Of a stretch of DNA of 64,000 bases, positions 53,845 to 62,800 are shown piece after piece; the first letter of the stretch is position 1; the number at the start of each line of letters is the position of its first letter. A model generated the notes under the pieces. It was given only the letters and a program-made list of their open reading frames with translations. It was not told where the DNA came from and made no database searches. Source of the stretch: CAZIUL01 sp964542475 (GTDB taxonomy: Bacteria > Planctomycetota > B15-G4 > CAYZWU01); NCBI GenBank assembly GCA_964542475.1, contig CAZIUL010000015.1, positions 1 through 64,000 of the forward strand, read 5' to 3'. Position numbers and translations under genes: made by a program.

Positions 53845-54090
53845 TTATTTGCAGTGCTTATACTTTTTCCTGTAGATGATAAGCCCGACCAGCCCTGAGC
53901 CTATCAGTAAAAGCGTTGAAGGCGAAGGCATGGGTGTGTTCGACTTCATGGTGTCCAGGGGTACGACCTTGTTTTCGGTGTGGGATGCCGAGCTTTGTGG
54001 ATCCTCGGAATCAGAGGCCAGGGGGTTGTTTGCGATCATGCTTACTGAAAATAGAATCAACAGAAGTGTCAGAACCGCAATTTTATTCAT
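53845..54090 (-). CDS. Small PEP-CTERM-like sorting-signal protein, 81 aa
   Basis: Signal peptide about 1-25, a short Ser/Thr/Asn-rich mature segment of about 25 residues (26-50), then a C-terminal sorting tail: MPSPSTLLLIGSGLVGLIIY (53-72) followed by RKKYKHCK. This is the PEP-CTERM pattern (Pro-containing motif, hydrophobic helix, basic end) that exosortase cleaves and that is tied to exopolysaccharide-producing bacteria. The motif here is PSPS rather than PEP. It ends 6 nt from the GT39 gene and is near the glycosyltransferase cluster. The mature part is too short for a domain; no exosortase is in the window. Confidence 0.75.
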   Translation of the reverse strand: MNKIAVLTLLLILFSVSMIANNPLASDSEDPQSSASHTENKVVPLDTMKSNTPMPSPSTLLLIGSGLVGLIIYRKKYKHCK

Positions 54091-54501
54091 TGTTTACCTC
54101 GTTCAGCTTCGATGCAGGCTTCGCGATTCTGAAATGCTGCAATCCTTGTTTACACGCGGCTGCACCAATAAAAACAGTCGATTTGATCGGAATGCCGGGC
54201 GACAAAACTACCCTAACTTCAGTCCCTGTCTTTGATAACGCAAATACCTATTTAGGCTTTAACACCATTCGATAAGAAAGGCATTAGAGGTTTTTTTCAA
54301 CCTCAATTGTATTTTGAAGATACTACACTTTTTTTCCGTGTGGATCAAGTGATAATGGAAAAAACAGTAATTTTTTTTCATGGAAGCACGGATATGTTTT
54401 TAAGGAATCGGGAGCAGGATCGGGAACGGGATCGGAAGATGAGAGAGCCTGTTTACGGCACCTCGCGACGACGAATATAAAATAAGCAGGCAAAGAAAAG
54501 T
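54091..54501. other. Non-coding region upstream of the PEP-CTERM gene
   Basis: Includes a small hairpin GAGGTT...AACCTC near 54287-54304, an AT-rich segment (54300-54400) and a partial element A (54449-54491). On the PEP-CTERM strand it may form a structured leader, but I could not match a known riboswitch. Confidence 0.4.
54449..54491. repeat. Element A, right-arm fragment
   Basis: GTTTACGGCACCTCGCGACG then ACGAATATAAAATAAGCAGG matches the right arm of the 177-bp element with several changes. It sits just downstream of rnpB (minus strand). Confidence 0.5.
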
Positions 54502-54876
54502 GCCTTCAGGATGCCTGCTGTAAGCCGCATTCTGTCCCTTCCTCACGGAAGGTGGCAGCCATTCATCTAGGATTCGCCTCACGGTGAACCTCGAACGACC
54601 TACCCGGGAGTGCTTACGATGCGGGCCACATCATCCTCCCCTATTTGGTCTTTCTCCGGGTGGGGTTTACCTAGCCGGGAAAGTCACCTTTCCCGCTGGT
54701 GCGCTCTTACCGCACCTTTTCACCCTTACCCGCATGTTTGATCATGCGGGCGGTATTTTTTCTGTGGCACTGGCCCTATTCTTGCGAACGGTGGGCGTTA
54801 CCCACCACCCTGCCCTTTGGAGTGCGGACTTTCCTCTCCCTAAAAAAGGAAACGGCTGCCTGGGCATCCTGAAGGC
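54502..54876 (-). ncRNA. rnpB: RNase P RNA
   Basis: Minus-strand RNA of about 375 nt. The ends GCCTTCAGGATGCC (5') and GGCATCCTGAAGGC (3') pair perfectly as a 14-bp P1 helix. The universally conserved core is present: GAGAGGAAAGTCCGCACTCC near the 5' end and GGGACAGAATGCGGCTTACA near the 3' end, with the P4 pairing between them, plus the P7-P11 region (GATGTGGCCCGCATCGTAAG). Bacterial type A-like. It processes tRNA 5' ends with RnpA. The RNA is followed by a T-rich stretch (CACTTTTCTTTG). Open frames on the opposite strand are spurious. Confidence 0.95.
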
Positions 54877-54949
54877 GACATTTATATAAATAGTGAGAAG
54901 GTTCTTGTCAAGTCTTTTGATTCAGGCGCTAATGAAGGATCAGGGCCTT

Positions 54950-55012
54950 AGCCAGCTTATTTCATACTCTTTGTCGCGAGGTGCCGCAGCAGAAGAGTAT
55001 GAAACATGCGGG
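54950..55012. repeat. Element A, short inverted derivative
   Basis: AGCCAGCTTATTTCATACTC faces AGAGTATGAAACATGCGGG; the middle shows GTCGCGAGGTGCCGCAGCAG, the element A inner ends in the opposite order. It lies upstream of the Nudix gene, 5' of rnpB. Confidence 0.6.
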
Positions 55013-55087
55013 ATAGTCCATGCGTCATCCATATCAAAAGGCTGAATAGAGAAAAACACTGTACGGTTGAATCAAGGAGTAGGTTTC

Positions 55088-55696
55088 ATGGAGTTTGTCT
55101 ACGTAGTGAAAAGGTATGATCTTTTTGACCTCGAATTTCCGCACGGTTTCCTGGCAGGGATGGATAGCGGTGGGGTTGCTGAGTTCCTGTCTCATATAAA
55201 AGAGAAGGGCTTTTTCATCGAGAGACGGTTTTGCGAGATGGATTCCGGCTTCAAGCAGATCATTCCGTATTCAGTCATCGAACACAACAACAAGGTTTTG
55301 CTTTTGAAGAGAACGAGTTCCCAGGGAGAGGCGCGGCTCCACAACAAGAGTTCGATCGGCGTCGGCGGTCATATCAACCCGATTGACGGAGCGGAAGACA
55401 CCTTGATGAACGGATGTATCAGGGAAATCGAAGAGGAGCTGGTCATCGAAGAAGATTTTGAGCCGGTGCCCAGGGGAATCATCAATGATGAGTCCAATGC
55501 CGTGGGTTCGGTTCATTTCGGAGTGGTTTTTTTGGTACGGCTTGGCGCCGGCAATGTAAAAGTCAGAGAGACTTCCATGATGACAGCCGAATTCGTCGAT
55601 ATCGGGGAGCTGAAACGGATGATCCACAGAGAAGATACTAATTTCGAAACGTGGTCTTCCCTGATCATCGATGCACTGGATTCGGTTTTGTCTTAA
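55088..55696 (+). CDS. Nudix-family protein
   Basis: 202 aa from ATG 55088 (AAGGAGT site 9 nt upstream; an earlier in-frame ATG at 55067 lacks one). An N-terminal extension of about 60 residues precedes the Nudix fold (IPYSVIEHNNKVLLLKRT near 59-76, GVGGHINP near 91 and CIREIEEELVIEE near 110-122). The Nudix box is imperfect: the spacing before REIEEE is off by one and the final Gly is Val, but the RE-x2-EE core is intact. It probably hydrolyses a nucleoside-diphosphate derivative; similar long-N-terminus proteins act on nucleotides. Substrate unknown. Confidence 0.85.
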   Translation: MEFVYVVKRYDLFDLEFPHGFLAGMDSGGVAEFLSHIKEKGFFIERRFCEMDSGFKQIIPYSVIEHNNKVLLLKRTSSQGEARLHNKSSIGVGGHINPIDGAEDTLMNGCIREIEEELVIEEDFEPVPRGIINDESNAVGSVHFGVVFLVRLGAGNVKVRETSMMTAEFVDIGELKRMIHREDTNFETWSSLIIDALDSVLS

Positions 55697-56258
55697 AAGG
55701 AATAAAAAGGCAGCCACTGGATAGATTGGAAAGGTGGATAGAGGAAAACACCTATTAAAAGCCTAAATAAGGATCTTTTTTAGAAGGACTCTAAATAAAG
55801 GGGTCCAGTGGCCACCTATTTTTGTTTGGTTTTTAGTGAGCAAAAAATTTCAGAATATTACTGTCATTGAGAGCATTTGATCTAATTGGTTAAAAGAAGA
55901 CGCTCTGAAATCCCAACCACAAAATTTCGGGCATCGTGGATCAACAATGTATTTTCCGGTAAATAAATTGTCAAAGCCTTTTTGTAAATTATTCCCGATA
56001 AACTTGATACATCAATATCGGCTATGGAATCCGCATTGCGAAAAAACCAAGATAACATGTAATCTCGTAGTCATTCTACTAATCGGTGGGTCTCAGGACG
56101 CTCTTCAAGGAAATATTGAATTTTTGAGGCGTCTTGTGGGAAGAAGTTCCGGGAGTGGGTGTGCTGTACGGTATTAGAAAATCTCGCTGCAGGGATCAGG
56201 AAACGAGAAAGCCTGTGCTGTTATCCCTTGCCCGAGAGGTTCGCCAGAAGCAGAAACC
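55697..56258. other. AT-rich non-coding region with inverted repeat
   Basis: Between the Nudix gene and the end of the minus-strand repeat protein. It contains an inverted repeat (GCCACTGGA at about 55713 with TCCAGTGGC at about 55804-55812) and an unusually AT-rich stretch (about 55840-56090). A 76-codon frame (55947-56177) has no ribosome site and no recognisable family, and may be a decayed fragment. Confidence 0.45.
55713..55812. repeat. Inverted repeat, about 100 bp apart end to end
   Basis: GCCACTGGA (about 55713-55721) and TCCAGTGGC (about 55804-55812), with adjoining A/T-rich complementarity (AAAAAGGCA / ACCTATTTTT), bracket an AT-rich segment. It looks like a small inserted element or its remnant. 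Confidence 0.4.
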
Positions 56259-59177
56259 TCATTTCTTGGTTTTCGGAGATAAGTGAAACTCCATTGAATC
56301 GTTGTCTCCCCTCTTGATTAAAACAGTTTTTCTTAATGTCACGTATCCCTGGGATTGAATGATCAACCTGTATTTTCCAGGAACTATGCTGGAAAGTGTG
56401 GCATGTCCCAGTTTTCCGGTTTTTACCTTAAAAAATGAGTTTGCGGGGCCTCCTGTGATCGTTATACCGGACGCCAAAGAGAAACCGGATTGCTCCTGCA
56501 CTGTAATTTCGATGTTCCCCAGATCATCCAGCGTGACCGCACCAGCATTGTTTTTGCCTTCATGCACCCTGATCTGTTTCGGTTTGATGACGGGCTTCTG
56601 AGGGTTGCCGAGCACGATATCGTACACGGCAGGTTTCAATCCCAAGAACACAAACTGTCCGTTATCATCGGTTCTCGTCCACATTATACCGGTCTTGGCA
56701 ACAGCCTCGTTCGCAGGTTTGTTGTTATGCTTTGTTTTTTGTGACTGGTTTTTTGGAGATGACGGAGCATCAGGCCTCAAATAGACGCTGATTCCAATCA
56801 GGGGGGATTTGTTGAACGCTTGAACCCTGCCTTTGAGTGTTCCGCTGCGGTCCAAACGAAAATTCAGATAGGTTTCTGAATGATCAGGAGCAACGGACAG
56901 ATGTATAGGCCGACTTTTTTGAAAGCCTTTGGCAGACACCTGGATTGTGTAGCTTCCGGGTTTGACGTGGTTCAAGCGGAAGCTGCCGTCATCGGTGCGG
57001 AAAAACATGTTTTGTTCTTTTGTCCCGGATTCAAGCGAGGCGTTTTTCACTTTCCCGGGCCCAAAAGTGCCGGAACTAAGGGTCACAAAGAACTCCGTCA
57101 AGGGGAGATAAGTGGACGAATCCACGACCTGACCGTGTATATTGCATAACGGCAGCAGTTCGATAAGTATGTTTTTCTCATCAGGAACGATGTCTGTTAT
57201 TATTCTGCCGTTAAAGTCATGTTTCCAGAACCTGACCATTAATATATCGTCCGGTAGAAGCCCGTTCACCAGAAAGCGGCCGTCCTCCCCGCTTCTGTGG
57301 AATCCCCTGAAATGTGTGAGCTCTTTGTTTTTTGGCAGGTTCCATTTGTATATATTGTTTATTGCATCGAGATTGCCTGACTTTTTGTTCTCGGCTTGTT
57401 TTAGACGGCTTTGGATCTGTTTTTTAGGGCGAACTGTATTACTGTCGCTGTTTTTGCCGGAAGGATCAGATGCAAGTGCAACGACCGTGACAAGCACATC
57501 GTCCAGAGGTGCGCCGAAGCAATCACACACAGTTCCTGAAATCGAAAGACCGTCTGCAAGAGACAGTGTCAGGTTCTTATTTTCACCTGCCCCAAGCACG
57601 ATTTCCTCAGGAACCGAACGGAGTTCATCTGAGACAGCGGAGATCCGGTATTCGCCTTCCGAAAGCTTTTTAAACGAAAAACAGCCTTCAGAATCCGACA
57701 AAGCGATCGGGAATATCTGAAATACTCTTGTAAGAACCGGTTTGACACCGTCGATCACTATCCGCGCTCCATCTGCGCAAGAACCATCCGGTTTGTAAAC
57801 ACGCCCCTCGAAACTCGAACATGAAGAGAGCACGATTTCGATGTTCTCGATGGTCTCGCCCGGCAACAGGATGAGATTATTGATAAGAACCGGCGCATGC
57901 GTCTGATGAGAAACCAGGATTGTGATCTCTCCCGCACCAACCGGTTTTAGCAGGAATTCGCCTGATTTATCCGAAACCGTACGGATTTCCTTTTTTTCCC
58001 ATAGATCGCTTTGAAATACCCTTACCTCAGCGTTTTCGACCGGCCTTCCATCAGGATCGAAAACCATGCCTGCAACAGCTCCCTCTTTTTTCAGGTAAAT
58101 TTTATGAACTACATCAGTTTTCTTCATTCTGGAAAATGAGTCCCTGACAAGGGTGGAATACCCGTCTGCACGGATCAGAAGACGGTAGCCCCTGGTAGGC
58201 ATTTTTTCAAAATGGAACATTCCTTTTTCATCTGTGCAGAGCTCTTCCCTGTATACCTCCCTTGATTCTCCCTTCTCTTTGTAACCGATTGCGAACGTTA
58301 CGCAGGCCGCAGCGACTGGCTGAGCAGAATCCGCGTCGAGCACGATGCCGTTCAGTGGAGGGGCTGCTTTTAGCGGAACTTTGACAAAGTTCTCCTTATC
58401 CTCATGAATGAACAAGGCATCCAACTTCTTCAGATCGAAATCACCATGAAATACCTCGAGATCGATTTTTTCTTGAGGAAGGCCGGTGAAACGGAATGTT
58501 CCATCCGCTTCTGATTCGACCAGGGAGGAAAAGGAACTGTTGCTCGCGCGAATCAGGGCCTTTTGCACGGGCGTTTCTGTTTCTATATCAGTGATCAGTC
58601 CTGTCAGCAGCAGCCCGGCTTCTAGCTCGATTTCGATATCGTCGTCAGGCAGGGCCAGCATTGAAGGAGATGGGGCAAAGCCCTCCTTTTTCACATGAAG
58701 CATGAAGGCTCCTTCTTCAGGAACCGGTATGCTGAAACGTCCATCAGCATCTGAATACACCGTTGCCGTGTGGTCTCCGAGCGGGATTGACGGCTGGAGG
58801 AAGTCAGGGATAGCGGATTCAACAGTTACTTCGGCCTCATTTACAGGATCGCTTTGTTCGTCGACCACCCTTCCCCGGATTGATGAGGAGAGTATGGAAG
58901 ATGGGATGGTTTCTGTTTCAATAACCGCTCTGATGGAATTTTCCGGCAAGTCTGTCGATGATTCAGCAAGGTTGTTGATTGACAGGAGCCCGCTTGGAAC
59001 TCCCGTCTTCTTGGTTTGGGAGGCGTTTTGTATGCGGTGGGGGGTGTCAGAGGGCCCGGTTGGCTTTGTCTGGTATCCGAATTCAAAGTCCGGTAACAAA
59101 AAAACAGACAGGGCAAATATAAAAATTCCGAAGACGATTACGATGCGTAGCGGGAGGGATGTCGATCTGATTGACAA
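56259..59177 (-). CDS. Large carboxypeptidase-regulatory-like repeat protein, membrane anchored
   Basis: 972 aa. An N-terminal membrane segment (about 11-29) is either a signal anchor or signal peptide, followed by a Pro/Thr/Asn linker and about nine tandem beta-sandwich domains of the CarboxypepD_reg/TTR-like type. Recurrent signals are I-x-G-x-V-x-D, A-x-V-x-V, T-D-x-x-G-x-F-x-F and G-x-Y-x-L (for example SSIRGRVVDEQSDPVNEAEV, YSDADGRFSIP). No catalytic domain is visible. Probably an extracytoplasmic structural or binding protein. Divergently transcribed from a longer protein of the same architecture at 59875-63411. Confidence 0.82.
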   Translation of the reverse strand: MSIRSTSLPLRIVIVFGIFIFALSVFLLPDFEFGYQTKPTGPSDTPHRIQNASQTKKTGVPSGLLSINNLAESSTDLPENSIRAVIETETIPSSILSSSIRGRVVDEQSDPVNEAEVTVESAIPDFLQPSIPLGDHTATVYSDADGRFSIPVPEEGAFMLHVKKEGFAPSPSMLALPDDDIEIELEAGLLLTGLITDIETETPVQKALIRASNSSFSSLVESEADGTFRFTGLPQEKIDLEVFHGDFDLKKLDALFIHEDKENFVKVPLKAAPPLNGIVLDADSAQPVAAACVTFAIGYKEKGESREVYREELCTDEKGMFHFEKMPTRGYRLLIRADGYSTLVRDSFSRMKKTDVVHKIYLKKEGAVAGMVFDPDGRPVENAEVRVFQSDLWEKKEIRTVSDKSGEFLLKPVGAGEITILVSHQTHAPVLINNLILLPGETIENIEIVLSSCSSFEGRVYKPDGSCADGARIVIDGVKPVLTRVFQIFPIALSDSEGCFSFKKLSEGEYRISAVSDELRSVPEEIVLGAGENKNLTLSLADGLSISGTVCDCFGAPLDDVLVTVVALASDPSGKNSDSNTVRPKKQIQSRLKQAENKKSGNLDAINNIYKWNLPKNKELTHFRGFHRSGEDGRFLVNGLLPDDILMVRFWKHDFNGRIITDIVPDEKNILIELLPLCNIHGQVVDSSTYLPLTEFFVTLSSGTFGPGKVKNASLESGTKEQNMFFRTDDGSFRLNHVKPGSYTIQVSAKGFQKSRPIHLSVAPDHSETYLNFRLDRSGTLKGRVQAFNKSPLIGISVYLRPDAPSSPKNQSQKTKHNNKPANEAVAKTGIMWTRTDDNGQFVFLGLKPAVYDIVLGNPQKPVIKPKQIRVHEGKNNAGAVTLDDLGNIEITVQEQSGFSLASGITITGGPANSFFKVKTGKLGHATLSSIVPGKYRLIIQSQGYVTLRKTVLIKRGDNDSMEFHLSPKTKK

Positions 59178-59302
59178 AGGTTTCTTGCCTGTAAAATCAG
59201 TTAGGCGGACGTGATCGCGTGCTTTTGAGTATCCAATAATGCTCTTAATGGTACCAATTTAGCATCTGATTCGCAAATGTTTGGCAAGCTCATCAACTGG
59301 TG

Positions 59303-59335
59303 TCAAAAAAAGAAGCACCCCCGGAAGGGTGCTTC
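59303..59335 (-). terminator. Intrinsic terminator on the minus strand
   Basis: On the minus strand GAAGCACCC, loop CTTCCGG-type, GGGTGCTTC followed by eight T residues: a textbook terminator (plus-strand stem 59312-59320 / 59327-59335, A-run before it). It lies upstream of the 56259-59177 gene, not after any protein gene, so it should end a separate short minus-strand transcript. Confidence 0.75.
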
Positions 59336-59490
59336 ATAGTTTCCATCGCAAGGCAACTCCTCTACAATTCCTGACGCGGCAAGAAGTTAAAACTATTACG
59401 AGGAAACTTCCATCAATACCGTAAACCGTCAAAAAGCCTATCCATAAAAAACGGTTCCGGTATCAAAGAATCAAAGAGCGATTTTTTAAC

Positions 59491-59552
59491 CGCTTCATTC
59501 TCTGCAGGTGAATGAAAGGTCCGCTTCATTCTCTGCAGGTGAATGAAAGGTC
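59491..59552. repeat. Perfect 31-bp tandem duplication
   Basis: Two adjoining identical copies begin CGCTTCATTCTCTGCAGG, at 59491-59521 and 59522-59552. Each contains TTCATTC/GAATGAA around CTGCAG, so each copy is also a hairpin. The second copy is followed by GTTTTTTT. Confidence 0.8.
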
Positions 59553-59874
59553 GTTTTTTTCCTTATTTAACCTATTGACGGAAACAAGTTTCTCAAGGTT
59601 CGATGATTTGAAGAGTTTTGTGCACCTAATTGCATGTGTGCAGAAAAGGCACATATAGGACGCGGGTTGAGCTGCTCCGTTTCAGTGATGAGTAATTAAC
59701 ATACGTAATTAACATACAGTAGGTCACGATGTTACAGAGGGCTTAGGAGCAACCGCTTGATTAATGGAGGCATGTTTTTTGCCTACCAAGAAACTAAAGT
59801 TTTGCTTTATCTGGAAGGAAATTTTGTAGAATATACACGGATTCAAGGGATTCAAGAGTTGGAATTGATATAAA

Positions 59875-62800
59875 ATGAGCCCCGTGCGAAAAAGAACGGT
59901 TTCAGTTCCACCGCTTCTGGCCGTTGTTCTATCTTTGGCAATGCTTGCCTTGGTCAGTTTTGTTCTGTTTTGGACAAGCGAGAGCTTTGAAGAACATTCT
60001 GTCCCGAAACCTGCAGACACCGAATCAAACCCCACAGATGTTCACGCTGATCCCTCTGAAAAGCCGCACACTCACGGGGAGCTGAACGGATCAGAGCCAA
60101 AAGAAGCTGTTTTTTCTATATATGAGCAGGATGCTTTCGAGCACGTTGCTGCCCGTGGTGACCAGTGTTTTTGCATCATGGGAAAGGTGATGATGAAGAA
60201 CGGCGGTCCCTTGCCGCCGGGTCTCAAGGTCACATGCCTGCCCAAGGAGCCCCCGTTTGCATCGGTCTCGATCCAAAAAAAGAATAACAGCGAGTCGACT
60301 GCATTCACGGAAAGCGGGGATCTCTTCGATGCGTTGACTCAACCAAATGCCCTTATCAGCCGGAACGGACTGCTATTTCTCAAGGGAGTGGAAAACAGGA
60401 GGCTTTTCCTGTTTCCTGTACACCCGTATTACAGAGCTGCAAGAGAATTGCCGCAGCAGCCTGTTCCGCTCGAAAAGATCGAAAAAGGCGAGATTGCAGG
60501 AAAAGTGGTGTTGATCCTGGAAGAGGCCGGTGTAATCGAAGGCAGGGTTCTTGAACCGGATGGCGGCCCGGCTCGCTCAACGACTCTAACTCTCAAAGAG
60601 GAGTTCAGCGCGTTCAGCGTTTTTTCGGCCCGGAAAGGGATTGTCACCCCTTTTACGGTAGAAACATCGGAAAACGGCACCTTCCGCTTCGAACAGGTTC
60701 CTGTAGGCCTGATTATGATCCTTGAAGCCGGCTTGTCCGGCTTCGCTCCTGTTAAAAAGGAACATCTCGTTGCAAGAGCGGGCAAATCAACACGAATAGA
60801 ATTGACCTTGCCCATTCCATCCTCGATATGCGGTATGGTGAAGAATAGAGCCGGGGAGGGCGCCCCAAGCGTTAAGGTTGTGCTTGGAGAATCCGCGATT
60901 TCGTTCAGCAGCCCACAGGGCGTCAAGCCAAAGGAAAGCCTGACTGACCGAGATGGGAGGTTCGAATTTTCAGATCTGCCCGAAGGCAAATACACGTTGA
61001 AGCTTCTCGAGTCCGGTTATCTCAGGAAATCGCTGAGCGGGATTACGGTTTTACCCGGTGAGACGATAGATGACATTGTGCTTGTTCTCGATGAGGGCCT
61101 GGCGATTTCAGGAACAATTTCGGACCAGGCGGCTGAACCCATCCCCCTGGCAGATATCACGGCTACAAGATCACTAAACCTCGGCAATATAGGCGAAAGC
61201 ATAACGGACATGCAGAATCCTATAGAGGCAAGGGCGGACGAATCGGGTCGTTTCGAAATCAAAGGCCTCGACAGCTCCGCCTACGACTTGAAAATAAATG
61301 CTGAAGGTTTTGCCCCGAGCGAAAAGAACAACATCAAGGCCGGCAAGGAAGAGCTTTACGTTGTGCTCCCAAAAGGCGGGGTGCTCAAGGGTATTGCCTT
61401 CTCTGCTGTGGATGGAGGCGCTGTAAAGGACTATACGATACGTTTGAAGAACCGTACAGCGCAGGGAAGGTCGTATTTGGATCCTATGGGCCTGAAGAGT
61501 GAAACCAAGCACACGGTCCGTGATGAAAAGGGCAAGTTTTCGATCACCGACCTGTCGCCCGGGTCCTATAAGCTGACATTCAAAGCGGATGAACACGGTA
61601 AGTTGACAATCAACAATATCGAGGTGGAGTCAGGCAAAACCGTTTATGGAATCATAGCTGCGATGCCGGGTGAATGTGTCATCTCCGGAACAGTTGTTGA
61701 CTTTCTCACCCGCGAGCCGATCGAGGGGGCCATGGTTTCCCGGAAAGCCGGTTTGGAAGGGATTCTTAGAGGGTTTATGGATGACGACGCAGCTTTTTCA
61801 GACTCGTCTGGATGCTTCCGAATGGGCGGGTTGGCAGCGGGTTCTGTCAGGTTGATCGTAACGCATGCCCGATACAAAGATCTGCCTCTCGAAGAAGTAA
61901 CGCTACTAGAAGGCGAAAAGAGGGAAGGGCTCGAGCTGTTGATGAGCCGGGGATCCGCTATAGAAGGGCTGGTGTCGGGTCCTGACAGGCAACCCCTGTT
62001 CGGTGTTCACATCCTTGTCACTAACATGACCGGCACCAAGATCAAATCAGCCAGAACCGATGGAGACGGCAATTATATAGTGCAGGGCCTTTCCAAGGGT
62101 TCCTATGCGGTCACAAAGATGCCTGACAGCTTTTCATTCGACCCGGACAACTCTGCCAGCGCATGGATCAGCAGCATCCAGAGCCAGAGCATTGTGTTGG
62201 GAGAGGATGAGATCCGGGAGTGCGACTTCACGGCAGGACTTTTCGAGGAGATCGGATGCGAACTTACGGGAGTCGTGCGCGAAAACAGCCTGCCCGTATC
62301 AGGCGTGGTTATCAGCCTGCTTCCTGCCGGCCCCAAGGAGGGAAAGGCTCTGAAGCCGAAAACCTCATCGTGCAACAAAAGGGGTGAGTACGGTTTTAAG
62401 GGTGTCGTGCCCGGCCAATACACTCTGCGCTTCGTCAAGATGGGGGATATCTCTCTCGGCGCTGCCAACGAGATAGTATTCGAGTTGGAGGTGCCTGACC
62501 TAGTCAGCTTCAGGTACGACGTGGATCTACCCGGCGGATCGATCTCAGGCACGGTGAGGGATGAAGAGGATCACTCGTTGCTCGACTCCATCCGCATTGT
62601 TCTGGAAAAGAACGATACGGATGGCAGCGTTGACTCCTTCACGCATGCGAAGGGCAACCGCGTGGCGGAGATCTATACGAATCCGGACGGCCGATTCAAG
62701 CTGTGCAACCTGCGCGAGGGTTCCTACAGGATCCGCGCGGGCGGCGGGAACATTTTCGGAATGAACCCCGGGGGATACGGGATCCGGACCGTTGATGACC

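Larger units (their letters stand above)
59178..59874. other. Long intergenic region between the divergent giant genes
   Basis: Contains a minus-strand terminator (59303-59335), a perfect 31-bp tandem duplication (59491-59552) and AT-rich sequence before the plus-strand gene, including two overlapping TACGTAATTAACATAC repeats near 59700-59716. No protein gene seen; possibly a small RNA on the minus strand. Confidence 0.5.

Noticed and set aside
54584..54889. 101-codon frame on the plus strand
   Set aside because: It lies entirely across RNase P RNA on the other strand, which fully explains the sequence.
59491..59552. CRISPR-like repeat
   Set aside because: Only two adjoining copies with no spacer between them and no cas genes in the window.
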